Shown: positions 1 to 6,534 of the stretch, piece by piece
Layout: each line of letters begins with the position of its first letter
Numbering within the stretch: position 1 is the stretch's first letter
DNA from: an uncultured Zetaproteobacteria bacterium
GTDB taxonomy: Bacteria > Pseudomonadota > Zetaproteobacteria > Mariprofundales > Mariprofundaceae
Assembly: GCA_947311795.1 (NCBI GenBank)
Contig: CAMZLX010000183.1
Location: 1-7,401, forward strand
Direction of reading: 5' to 3'
Length of the DNA: 7,401 bases
The notes under the pieces: model-generated
The model's input: only the letters and a program-made list of their open reading frames with translations
What the model was told of the DNA's origin: nothing
Database searches by the model: none
Program-made: the position numbers and the translations under genes

Positions 1-404
1 CCTTGCAATGAAGAAATATGCGGACTAACCCGATTCCATTTCCAATCTGAGCGCCATTCAGTATCAATATCCACACCAAAGACTTGAAATGGACCTTTAC
101 GCCACGGGCGAAGCTGTTGCAACGCTTGTTTAACTTCATCTTGCGATAATTGTGTTTCTGATTCACTGCCCACACTAACCGTGTCAGTATAAGAAAAAGT
201 CTGCGTTTTTTCAGTCGGCAAAGCTTCTAAAGCAGATGCCCACCGCTTAAAGTCACCATGGTCACATGTTTTTTGCCAACCCTTATTATATAACTCAAGA
301 ATCTTCTTTTGATGATTTTCCACATCAAGACCTAGGCATACTTTAGAAAGGCTTTCTTGCTCATGTTTAATATAATCTTGGGTGAAAAAGGAGGCTTGCT
401 TCAT
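1..404 (-). CDS. cmoB: tRNA U34 carboxymethyltransferase CmoB, N-terminal part (runs off left edge)
   Basis: CmoB transfers a carboxymethyl group from carboxy-S-adenosylmethionine (made by CmoA) to 5-hydroxyuridine at tRNA position 34, giving cmo5U, which widens wobble decoding. Only the first 134 codons are visible. The reading frame, read leftward from ATG at 404-402, stays open to base 1. Recognition rests on the family signature at residues 100-106 (PWRKGPF), followed by VDIDTEWRSDWKWNRV at 111-126. That block is nearly identical to my memory of the E. coli protein. HGDFKRWASALEALP at 49-63 matches the HGLFKQW region. The N-terminus is about 16 residues longer than E. coli CmoB before that point, but no other in-frame ATG exists; GTG at codon 28 is the only nearby alternative. 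No strong Shine-Dalgarno is seen before the ATG. The SAM-type catalytic domain lies outside the window. The gene starts 34 bases after a terminator, so it needs its own promoter or readthrough. Confidence 0.93.
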   Translation of the reverse strand, partial: MKQASFFTQDYIKHEQESLSKVCLGLDVENHQKKILELYNKGWQKTCDHGDFKRWASALEALPTEKTQTFSYTDTVSVGSESETQLSQDEVKQALQQLRPWRKGPFQVFGVDIDTEWRSDWKWNRVSPHISSLQ

Positions 405-437
405 AAGTATCGAAAGCTAAATGAATTGGACTTGAAT

Positions 438-475
438 AAAAACAAAAAAGGCTTGCGCATAATGCACAAGCCTTT
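438..475 (-). terminator. Rho-independent terminator of the OmpA-lipoprotein unit
   Basis: Bases 447-458 (AAAGGCTTGCGC) pair with 464-475 (GCACAAGCCTTT). This gives nine pairs, one C-A mismatch and two more pairs, closed by the 5-base loop ATAAT. Read on the minus strand, the hairpin is followed by TTTTTTGTTTTTATT, a classic U-tract. It lies 25 bases past the stop codon of the OmpA-family gene and just before cmoB, so it separates the two minus-strand units. Confidence 0.85.
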
Positions 476-499
476 CCAGCATAAACCAAGATATATGAG

Positions 500-1195
500 T
501 TATTTCACAATCAATTCAACACGACGGTTTTTAGCTTTTCCTGCGCGCGTTTTATTATCTGCAATGGGATAGGCTTCCCCATAACCTTTTGCTGATACAC
601 GTGATGCATCAATACCATGTGATATTAAATAATCTTTTACCGTGTTTGCACGCAAACCCGACAAGTATTCATTATAAGATGCCTTACCACCGCTATCGGT
701 ATGAGCAGCAACTTCAACTTTAATCGATGGACGCGCTTTTAAAATTTTAACCGCACTGTTCAGTGTGTCTTTTGAAGATGCAGTCAGCGTAGCTTTGTTA
801 CTATCAAAATTAATCCCTTTTAAATCAATTACTTCTGCGTCTGTATATCCTCGTTTTGGTTTAGCAACAGGCACTGGTTTTGGTTTAACAACGGGCACTG
901 GCTTTGATTTAGCGCACTTTGCTTCAGCTGCTTTTACTGCTTTCATGCCACTCGCAATAAGCTCATCAGCTTCGCTCATATTATAGCCACCATGTTCATC
1001 AATTTCATGTGCAGCGTGAAGTTCTTTTGCTTCAGCTTTCGCCAACTCGGATGGCGCACACTGCTCACCACCAGAACCTTTTATCTTTTGAATAGCTGAA
1101 TGCAATCCAGAAAGTTCACTTTTTTGTGTTGACGGTAAATGCCCCGCACAAGAAGCAAGTGAAGTACAAACTGTTAATAATATTAGTTTTTTCAT
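500..1195 (-). CDS. OmpA-family peptidoglycan-binding lipoprotein with helical N-terminal domain
   Basis: This is a 231-aa outer-membrane lipoprotein of the Pal/OmpA type, which tethers the outer membrane to peptidoglycan. Residues 1-15 form a short signal peptide ending in the lipobox LASC, with Cys16 as the acylation site. Residues 25-95 are Ala/Glu/Lys-rich amphipathic helix and resemble DUF4398-type helical hairpins. Residues 98-114 are a Pro-Lys-Val linker made of two copies of PVPVxKPK. Residues 120-231 are the OmpA C-terminal domain: INFDSNKATLT (128-138), HTDSGG (165-170), YLSGLRA (177-183) and NRRVEL (223-228). Asp167 and Arg182 are 15 apart, the same spacing as the two E. coli OmpA residues that hold diaminopimelate, so binding should be intact. 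The ATG shares a base with the upstream stop (TAATG) and has AGGAG at 1207-1203, so translation is probably coupled to the 79-aa gene. Similar proteins are usually annotated as OmpA family or DUF4398 proteins; the specific role is unknown. Confidence 0.92.
   Translation of the reverse strand: MKKLILLTVCTSLASCAGHLPSTQKSELSGLHSAIQKIKGSGGEQCAPSELAKAEAKELHAAHEIDEHGGYNMSEADELIASGMKAVKAAEAKCAKSKPVPVVKPKPVPVAKPKRGYTDAEVIDLKGINFDSNKATLTASSKDTLNSAVKILKARPSIKVEVAAHTDSGGKASYNEYLSGLRANTVKDYLISHGIDASRVSAKGYGEAYPIADNKTRAGKAKNRRVELIVK
854..901 (-). repeat. Two tandem 24-bp repeats coding the Pro-Lys linker
   Basis: Units 854-877 and 878-901 differ at only two bases. Both keep frame and encode PVPVAKPK and PVPVVKPK on the minus strand. 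They form the stiff linker between the helical domain and the peptidoglycan-binding domain of the lipoprotein. Such in-frame repeats can change copy number between strains and so change the reach of the protein. Confidence 0.85.
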
Positions 1196-1434
1196 TATTT
1201 CTCTCCTGCTATACTTGCATGTTTTTCTGCTTCAGACATAAATGCATTCGCAACGGACACTTCATGTTGACCTTTTTCTTCTTCGGCAATGGATACCAAC
1301 TCACGCGCCATTTCAGCATGATAGTCGTGTTTTCCTTCCACACTTGAAGCCACTGCTTCCGCCCTACTCTCAATATCTGCTAAAGCAACATTAGCACTTG
1401 AGAACATGGCAATGATAAATAATATTTTTTTCAT
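1195..1434 (-). CDS. Small exported helical protein, first gene of the OmpA-lipoprotein unit
   Basis: This 79-aa protein belongs to no family I can name with confidence. MKKILFIIAMFSSANVALA (1-19) is a clear Sec signal peptide with a likely cut after ALA, leaving about 60 residues in the periplasm. The mature part has no cysteine and no membrane segment. It is predicted to be almost wholly helical and charged, with regularly spaced alanines: ARELVSIAEEEKGQHE (43-58) and SEAEKHASIAGEK (67-79). The pattern is like the DUF4398-type helical part of the neighbouring lipoprotein, so the two may be related or may pack together. A strong Shine-Dalgarno, AAGGAGG at 1447-1441, lies six bases before the ATG. 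The stop TAA overlaps the next ATG by one base, which argues that both proteins are made together. A real gene is supported by the ribosome site, the signal peptide and the overlap. Confidence 0.85.
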   Translation of the reverse strand: MKKILFIIAMFSSANVALADIESRAEAVASSVEGKHDYHAEMARELVSIAEEEKGQHEVSVANAFMSEAEKHASIAGEK

Positions 1435-1483
1435 TATTCTCCTCCTTTGTATTCATTGGTTTTTGAAACGTGGCAACCCTAAT

Positions 1484-1507
1484 CAGTTATACTCTTGACA
1501 TCGGTGT
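1484..1507 (-). promoter_or_regulatory. Candidate promoter of the small protein / OmpA-lipoprotein unit
   Basis: Read on the minus strand this is ACACCGAT (1507-1500), eight bases, then TATAACTG (1491-1484). TATAAC matches a sigma-70 -10 box at five of six positions and would start RNA near 1479, about 45 bases before the ATG. No good TTGACA-like -35 is present at the right distance, so an activator or another sigma factor may be needed. The same element is found in the opposite direction at 1588-1611. Confidence 0.5.
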
Positions 1508-1509
1508 CA
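1496..1509. promoter_or_regulatory. Palindromic candidate operator TGACATCGGTGTCA
   Basis: TGACA and TGTCA form a perfect inverted repeat around a TCGG centre, and 12 of 14 positions are symmetric. The site begins just upstream of the minus-strand -10 box, a place where a dimeric regulator could act. The length and half-sites are compatible with several regulator families, so I do not name one. Confidence 0.35.
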
Positions 1510-1587
1510 TAAATCACCATTTTTCAATAACCTAAGAAAAATCCTTAGATGCAATTAAGTCTATAACCTACAAAGAAAACCAACATC

Positions 1588-1611
1588 ACACCGATACATT
1601 TATTATGACTG
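1588..1611 (+). promoter_or_regulatory. Candidate promoter of the surface protein / kinase operon
   Basis: ACACCGAT (1588-1595), eight bases, then TATGACTG (1604-1611). Fifteen of the sixteen motif bases equal those of the minus-strand copy at 1507-1484, with the same spacing. An overlapping TATTAT at 1601-1606 is an alternative -10 box. RNA would start near 1613-1616, giving a leader of about 35 bases before the ATG at 1649. The -35 region is poor by sigma-70 standards. Confidence 0.45.
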
Positions 1612-1637
1612 TCGCGAGCGGTCTTAATCAATGTAAC

Positions 1638-1642
1638 AGGAG
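1638..1642 (+). promoter_or_regulatory. Ribosome binding site AGGAG that decides the start at 1649
   Basis: AGGAG directly touches the ATG at 1643, leaving no spacer, but is six bases from the in-frame ATG at 1649. The second ATG is therefore the likely start, and the product begins MFNTTFK rather than MTMFNTTFK. Confidence 0.75.
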
Positions 1643-1648
1643 ATGACG

Positions 1649-3463
1649 ATGTTCAATACTACATTTAAAATTTTAGCTTCTTTAATGCTTTCCCTATATT
1701 TAATTAGCCCAAGCTTAGCCTGGGAACAACATAAACTTCCCTCAGCATATACAAGTAGCAACACTCCACATTATGGAGGAAGCAAAGCACCCTTAGTACT
1801 TTCTTCTACCCATATTCAAGTTGCAAAACCTCAAGCCAATGGCATTACTCTTTGGGATTCCTCCCATGATGGTGCCACTTGGACATCAACACAAATATCA
1901 AATAACCCATCATTCACACATATGTATTTGGCATCCTCAGATTTAGTTTTGGGCTGGGGTGAAACACAAGTGCCTACGTTGTTTCACCACACTTTATCTT
2001 CTAGCAATTGGTCTGCTTCAAACTTTGCATGGCCGCTCGCAAACTGGAACATCATTGATGTAAGCAGTTCAATTGCTGGAGATATTATCATTCTAGCCAC
2101 CACACCTTCAAACCATAAGTTGGTTGAAGGTGAATTGTTTATCATTCGCGGTAATCAACAAGGTTGGTCAACCCCTATTCGTTTAAGCGCACCCCATAGT
2201 TTGGTTGGTGATGCATCATTGGTAGTACATGATTCAAGTTTAATCAGCGTTGTTTGGAGTGAGCGTAATCATAATTCTTGGCATATCCTTTCGCGCAATA
2301 GCTATGATACTGTAACTTGGTCTAGTGCGCACACAGTTGTCGGGCATATCGCAGCACCTTATTTTCAAGAAGCAGCCATACAACTTGATGCAGATGCTTT
2401 AAACCAAAGTGAAATAGCTTTAGCATACACAGGATGGTATATGCAAGCGCACAGCCAAGTGTGGAGTAAAGCATTTGATACAATTTCAGGTCAGACAACA
2501 CAACCTAACGACTTACTACCCGATGCAGGTGACATGGTTCATCAGCCCTCACTTGTTACACTTGCAGACAATACATGGGCTGTAGCTTGGCAACAAACCG
2601 TAGGTATTGATTCAGAAATTTTTATCGCACAACATCAAGCCGATGGTACATGGTCTACATCCGTAAATGTATCTACAGACCCTAACCATATGGATAGAGA
2701 CCCGCATATTGCTCAAGGTTCATCACATACACTAAACATTGCATTCACCCGCCGCATCCAAGCAGACACGCAAGAAGTTTATATCTATACCGAAGGTAAT
2801 ATTCATGATAGCAGCCTTGACAGTGATGGTGATGGCATTCCTGATAGCCAAGAACAAGGCTTTGATTTAAATCATGATGGCATTGATGATGCATTTTCCT
2901 CTCGTGTCGCAACATGGATGTCACAACATGGTCGTTACGCTTTAATTGTACAAGGCAGTGGCGAACTTCGTCAGGTACAAGCGCCCACGCTTGAAAGTGC
3001 AAACATTGAACAACCTTCCACCTACCAAGTCTCAAGCAACCTCTTTTCTTTTCAAATTCATGCCTTACAACAAGGGGAAACTACACCCATACATATTATC
3101 ACACCCTATACTTTGGATGAAAGCACAACATGGCTCAAACTTAATCCCAACACACAGTGGTCAGACAGCGTAGAAAACACAGTATTTCATGATGACTCAG
3201 GTAAAGGTTTGATTGTTTATCTAACCGATGGTGGCGCAGGTGATGAAGATGGTATGGCAGATGGTATCATTATCGACCCTGCTGTATTGGCAATACAAAA
3301 AATATCACAAGAAAATAGTAATATTGATGATGGGAATACAACCAATGCTGCACAAGCATGTTTAGCCCCCACAAGTCAAAACCCATGGTTTTTAAGTATG
3401 TTCTCTATCTTTATGATTGGCATCATCATTGCTAATAAACGTAATCAGGAAAAGGTTATATAA
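1649..3463 (+). CDS. Secreted beta-propeller-like surface protein with Ca-binding repeats, choice-of-anchor-U-like domain and C-terminal membrane anchor
   Basis: The product is 604 aa from ATG 1649. Residues 1-24 are a signal peptide (cut near SLA-W). Residues 25-385 are rich in Trp, Ser and beta-strand patterns. Two degenerate Asp-box motifs, SHDGATW (72-78) and SYDTVTW (218-224), suggest a sialidase/BNR-like propeller, but no catalytic arginine motif was recognised, so it is probably a binding domain. Two acidic loops, DSDGDGIPD (391-399) and DLNHDGIDD (406-414), look like thrombospondin-type-3 or EF-hand calcium sites. Residues 420-548 end in DGGAGDEDGMADGIIIDP (527-544), the hallmark of choice-of-anchor U domains, which precede varied C-terminal sorting signals. 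The tail has Cys571, a hydrophobic span (about 580-596) and a basic end (NKRNQEK), as in CTERM-type anchors. It is thus expected at the cell surface or in the envelope. It is first in an operon with the hybrid kinase, 23 bases upstream. Ligand and function are unknown. Confidence 0.88.
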   Translation: MFNTTFKILASLMLSLYLISPSLAWEQHKLPSAYTSSNTPHYGGSKAPLVLSSTHIQVAKPQANGITLWDSSHDGATWTSTQISNNPSFTHMYLASSDLVLGWGETQVPTLFHHTLSSSNWSASNFAWPLANWNIIDVSSSIAGDIIILATTPSNHKLVEGELFIIRGNQQGWSTPIRLSAPHSLVGDASLVVHDSSLISVVWSERNHNSWHILSRNSYDTVTWSSAHTVVGHIAAPYFQEAAIQLDADALNQSEIALAYTGWYMQAHSQVWSKAFDTISGQTTQPNDLLPDAGDMVHQPSLVTLADNTWAVAWQQTVGIDSEIFIAQHQADGTWSTSVNVSTDPNHMDRDPHIAQGSSHTLNIAFTRRIQADTQEVYIYTEGNIHDSSLDSDGDGIPDSQEQGFDLNHDGIDDAFSSRVATWMSQHGRYALIVQGSGELRQVQAPTLESANIEQPSTYQVSSNLFSFQIHALQQGETTPIHIITPYTLDESTTWLKLNPNTQWSDSVENTVFHDDSGKGLIVYLTDGGAGDEDGMADGIIIDPAVLAIQKISQENSNIDDGNTTNAAQACLAPTSQNPWFLSMFSIFMIGIIIANKRNQEKVI

Positions 3464-3470
3464 TCATGTA

Positions 3471-3484
3471 AAGGAGAAGTCATG
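3471..3484 (+). promoter_or_regulatory. Ribosome binding site with a two-codon decoy ORF before the kinase start
   Basis: AAGGAG (3471-3476) lies five bases before ATG 3482, but that frame is only ATG-TTG-TGA. The TGA (3488-3490) overlaps the GTG (3487-3489) that opens the kinase frame, which is ten bases from AAGGAG. The arrangement would suit termination followed by re-initiation, or the decoy ATG may simply be chance. Confidence 0.5.
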
Positions 3485-3486
3485 TT

Positions 3487-5955
3487 GTGAAAGCATTAAA
3501 CTTTATCAAGCAGGTTTCTTTTCGCATCATGTCTTCTCACACCACCATGCAAGTGCTTGCTACAACTTCACTTACCTTAATTCTCACGATTATTTTTAAT
3601 GCATCATTGGTCACAGAACACATTCACTTTAAAACCAAAACGCTTTTTCTTTCCACTCAAACCATTGAGCTTGATATTATGACAGCAATCCTAAGTTCTG
3701 ATAAAGGTTGGAATAACCAAGATATTTCTCAGCAGCATATCAATCATGCCTTACAAGAAACCAAGAAACTTCGCCAAGGTATATTAAAAGAAAGGTGGCT
3801 AAGCCATTCCCTAAATAATGCTGAAACACAACAAAATATCACATCAATTCAAAAACATTTACATCAGATAAATCAACAACTTAAATCATTAAATAACAAG
3901 TCTCTATCTGGTATTATTCAAGGCATAAAAAAACAAACTGCAGCCATACAAATACAAATTCAACAACTTAAAGATGTTATTAACGCATCCATAGAAAAAG
4001 ATTTCTCTCGCTTAAGTTTGTTCCGAGCTTCCGTGGCCTTACTTATTCTGTTCACCATCATTGGCACCAGTATTTTTCTTCGTTTCATTGAAAACCGTCA
4101 TCAAAATCATGAGGAAAAAGAATCATTGCTTGCCGAATTCCCTGAGGAAAACCCTACACCTGTCCTTTTTATCGACCAAAACATGAAGCTTGCCTATTGT
4201 AATTATGCTGCTGAAATTCTTTTGCCCAAATTGGGCTTATCTATTGATGGTGTTATCAATAAAACATGGGTGGGTTATTGCAAAAAAGCAATCCAACAGC
4301 CCTTGGGTTACCATCATCAAGTTGAGATATTAGCTGCCAGTTATAGCTTATTTTTTAAGCGCAGTGCTGAAAATCATATCCATGTATATATACATGATAC
4401 GACTGAACTTCGTAATGTTCAGCGTGAGCAAAAAATACTCGCTGATATTATTGAAAAAACATCTGATGTTGTAAGCATTGCAAAGCCTGATGGCACATTT
4501 ATATATATGAACAAAGCAGGGCGCATATTGCTTGGCATTGATCAACACACTGATATTTCTCAGCATAAAATATTTGATTTTCATTCACAAGAAGAATGCC
4601 AGCGTATCACCTCCGATATTATTCCCTTTGCTTTAGAGCAAGGGAAGTGGGAGGGAGAAGCTATGTATATTCAAGCCGATGGTGATGAGTGCCCTGCATC
4701 ATGTTTAGTACTCGCGACTCACGACAATGAAGGAAACCCAAGTCATTTCTCTATCATTTCCCGAAATCTCAAAGAGCAGCGTGAGATGCAAGCCAAACTA
4801 GAACATAAACAGCGCTTAGAAAGCCTAGGTGTTCTCGCAGGTGGTATTGCCCACGATTTTAACAACCTTCTCACGATCATTATGGGCAATGCTTCACTTG
4901 CAAGTTCTCGCTTTAATGACACACATCCAACCAATAAGTATATTCACCATATTACAAGTGCTGGAAAAAAAGCAGCGCAATTATGCAACCAAATGCTTGC
5001 TTACTCAGGAAAAGGTTCGTTTATTGTTAAACCGACCCACCTATCCAAATTCATATCTGAAATGACCCAACTCTTAGAAGTATCTATCAGTAAAGATGTC
5101 AACATGGTCTACCATCTGAGTCATGACATACCCCTTATTCTTGCCGATATTGCTCAGCTTCAACAAGTTATCCTTAATCTAATCACCAATGCCAATGATG
5201 CCATGGAGGGTAAACATGGAAGTATTCATATTGATGTTAAAACATTCTGGGCAGATGAAACATATCTGAGAAACGCGTATGTTTCCAATACACTTGAACA
5301 AGGTGAATACGTGATGTTACGTGTTAGCGATGAAGGCTGTGGCATGTCAAAAGACATTATTGAGCGTATATTTGAGCCCTTTTTTACGACCAAAGTCGCA
5401 GGTCATGGGTTAGGTATGAGTGCTGTTTTAGGTATTATTCAAGGACATCATGGCACGCTTTATATTCAATCAGAACTGAACAAAGGTAGTAAATTTAGTA
5501 TTCTTTTCCCAACAGTGGATGCCCCTATTACGCGTGAAGATAAAATCAACCTATTAACATTGAATAGTAATAGCCAGCAACAGGGTATACTTGTGGTAGA
5601 TGATGATGCAATGATTCGAGAAACTTCATGTGAAATATTAAATGACCTTGGGTTTACAACTTGTTTTGAAGCAGCTGATGGCGTGGAAGCCGTTGAACAA
5701 TATCAATTACACCAAACAGAGATTCAACTTGTATTGCTGGATATGACCATGCCAAGGCTTGATGGCGAAGGCGCTTTGTACCAGCTTAGACAAGCAAACC
5801 CTAATGTGCCTATTATTCTATGCTCAGGTTACAGCGAACAAGATATTCGGCCGCGCTTTGAGCATGACAAGCTCGTCAGCTTTATCCAAAAACCCTATAC
5901 ACCTAATATACTTCAAGAACATATTGAAAATATACTCCAACTTAAACGTACATGA
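3487..5955 (+). CDS. Membrane hybrid sensor histidine kinase (helical sensor, two PAS, HisKA, HATPase, receiver)
   Basis: This is an 822-aa inner-membrane hybrid kinase. TM1 is about 22-42 and TM2 about 180-199. Between them lie roughly 137 periplasmic residues that are almost all helical and Gln-rich, a sensor I cannot assign (compare DAHL or four-helix types). Residues 216-310 look like a degenerate PAS, and 316-430 a clearer one (TSDVVSIAKPDGTFIYMNKAG, from 325). The H-box LGVLAGGIAHDFNNLL (447-462) carries the phospho-histidine H456. The ATPase has the N-box NLITNANDAM (564-573), G1 DEGCGM (615-620), F-box IFEPFFTTK (628-636) and G2 GHGLGM (639-644). The receiver (700-820) has DDD 705-707, the phospho-acceptor D752, S780 and K802, all intact. 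Start: GTG 3487 is chosen because of AAGGAG at 3471; ATG 3529 is possible but poorly placed and would shorten the cytoplasmic N-terminus. No DNA-binding partner is encoded here, so the signal must pass to a phosphotransfer protein or regulator elsewhere. Confidence 0.94.
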   Translation: MKALNFIKQVSFRIMSSHTTMQVLATTSLTLILTIIFNASLVTEHIHFKTKTLFLSTQTIELDIMTAILSSDKGWNNQDISQQHINHALQETKKLRQGILKERWLSHSLNNAETQQNITSIQKHLHQINQQLKSLNNKSLSGIIQGIKKQTAAIQIQIQQLKDVINASIEKDFSRLSLFRASVALLILFTIIGTSIFLRFIENRHQNHEEKESLLAEFPEENPTPVLFIDQNMKLAYCNYAAEILLPKLGLSIDGVINKTWVGYCKKAIQQPLGYHHQVEILAASYSLFFKRSAENHIHVYIHDTTELRNVQREQKILADIIEKTSDVVSIAKPDGTFIYMNKAGRILLGIDQHTDISQHKIFDFHSQEECQRITSDIIPFALEQGKWEGEAMYIQADGDECPASCLVLATHDNEGNPSHFSIISRNLKEQREMQAKLEHKQRLESLGVLAGGIAHDFNNLLTIIMGNASLASSRFNDTHPTNKYIHHITSAGKKAAQLCNQMLAYSGKGSFIVKPTHLSKFISEMTQLLEVSISKDVNMVYHLSHDIPLILADIAQLQQVILNLITNANDAMEGKHGSIHIDVKTFWADETYLRNAYVSNTLEQGEYVMLRVSDEGCGMSKDIIERIFEPFFTTKVAGHGLGMSAVLGIIQGHHGTLYIQSELNKGSKFSILFPTVDAPITREDKINLLTLNSNSQQQGILVVDDDAMIRETSCEILNDLGFTTCFEAADGVEAVEQYQLHQTEIQLVLLDMTMPRLDGEGALYQLRQANPNVPIILCSGYSEQDIRPRFEHDKLVSFIQKPYTPNILQEHIENILQLKRT

Positions 5956-5968
5956 ACATATTAACCCG

Positions 5969-6009
5969 TTAAAAAAATAACCCACTGTTTCCAGTGGGTT
6001 ATTTCTTAA
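5969..6009. terminator. Bidirectional terminator between the kinase operon and ssb
   Basis: AAATAACCCACTG (5975-5987) pairs perfectly with CAGTGGGTTATTT (5992-6004) around the loop TTTC. A T-rich run follows on the plus strand and TTATTTTTTT on the minus strand, so it can stop both the kinase transcript and the convergent argJ-ssb transcript. GTTAA and TTAAC at the outer edges extend the pairing with small bulges. Confidence 0.9.
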
Positions 6010-6057
6010 CAGTAATAGTTATTAGTTAATATTTACAAATATATACTATTGTAAAGG

Positions 6058-6516
6058 TCAGAACGGAATATCATCATCCACTGGCGCTGAATTAAAATCA
6101 GGTTGATCAGCAAATGGGTCATTTTGTTTTGCAGGTGCTTGTTGAGTGCGTTGCTGTTGCCCGCCACCTTGTTGGTAACCACCTGAAGATTGACCGCCGC
6201 CATCATTGCGTCCACCAATCAAATCAAGCTTATCTACAGATACTTCAACTGAAGTACGTTTTACGCCTTCTTTATCATCATATTCACGCACACGAAGTTC
6301 GCCTGAAATCGCAACCTGAGTGCCTTGTTTCAAATACTGAGGCAAACCACCTTCTGCACGTTTACCAAACAATGATGCGCGAATCCAGTTGGTGCCTTTA
6401 TTATCACCAAAACCATAATCCACAGCTACGGTAAACGAACAAATCGCCATACCGCTTTGTGTAAACCGTTGCTCACAATCCCGCGCCAAACGCCCTGTAA
6501 AACTATATACATTCAT
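6058..6516 (-). CDS. ssb: Single-stranded DNA-binding protein SSB
   Basis: This 152-aa protein binds single-stranded DNA as a tetramer in replication, repair and recombination. Residues 1-102 form the OB fold: MNVYSFTGRLARDCEQRFTQ at the start, NWIRASLFGKRAE (43-55) with the DNA-stacking Trp44, and GTQVAISGELRVREYDDKEG (65-84). Residues 103-145 are a flexible Gly/Gln-rich tail. The end, DDDIPF, is the conserved acidic tip that recruits partner proteins. The length is slightly under the E. coli form (178 aa), with the difference largely in the tail. AGGAG at 6527-6523 lies six bases before the ATG. The gene starts 18 bases after the argJ stop, so the two are probably one transcript, ending at the hairpin at 5969-6009. 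Residue 4 is Tyr and residue 6 Phe, where many SSBs have small aliphatic residues, a modest variation. Confidence 0.95.
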   Translation of the reverse strand: MNVYSFTGRLARDCEQRFTQSGMAICSFTVAVDYGFGDNKGTNWIRASLFGKRAEGGLPQYLKQGTQVAISGELRVREYDDKEGVKRTSVEVSVDKLDLIGGRNDGGGQSSGGYQQGGGQQQRTQQAPAKQNDPFADQPDFNSAPVDDDIPF

Positions 6517-6534
6517 GCCCTTCTCCTCTTCCTA

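Noticed and set aside
357..572. 71-aa plus-strand open frame at the cmoB / lipoprotein boundary
   Set aside because: It crosses the terminator hairpin and is antisense to the start of cmoB and the end of the lipoprotein gene.
1495..1523. TTGACA at 1495-1500 as a plus-strand -35 box
   Set aside because: The 17-base spacing leads to CATTTT, which matches the -10 consensus at only three positions. It also lies about 150 bases from the plus-strand gene, and its bases are better explained by the palindrome.
1531..1548. CTAAG...CTTAG hairpin in the divergent region as a terminator or riboswitch
   Set aside because: Only five pairs, AT-rich, with no U-tract and no further structure.
2745..3035. 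96-aa open frame on the minus strand inside the surface-protein gene
   Set aside because: The His/Cys-rich composition simply mirrors the Asp-rich repeats on the other strand; there is no ribosome site.
1649..3463. Calling the surface protein an active sialidase
   Set aside because: The Asp boxes are degenerate and few, and no FRIP-type motif or catalytic Tyr/Glu arrangement could be identified.
6114..6434. 106-aa open frame on the plus strand inside ssb
   Set aside because: It lies wholly antisense to a clear SSB gene and has no ribosome site and no recognisable protein features.
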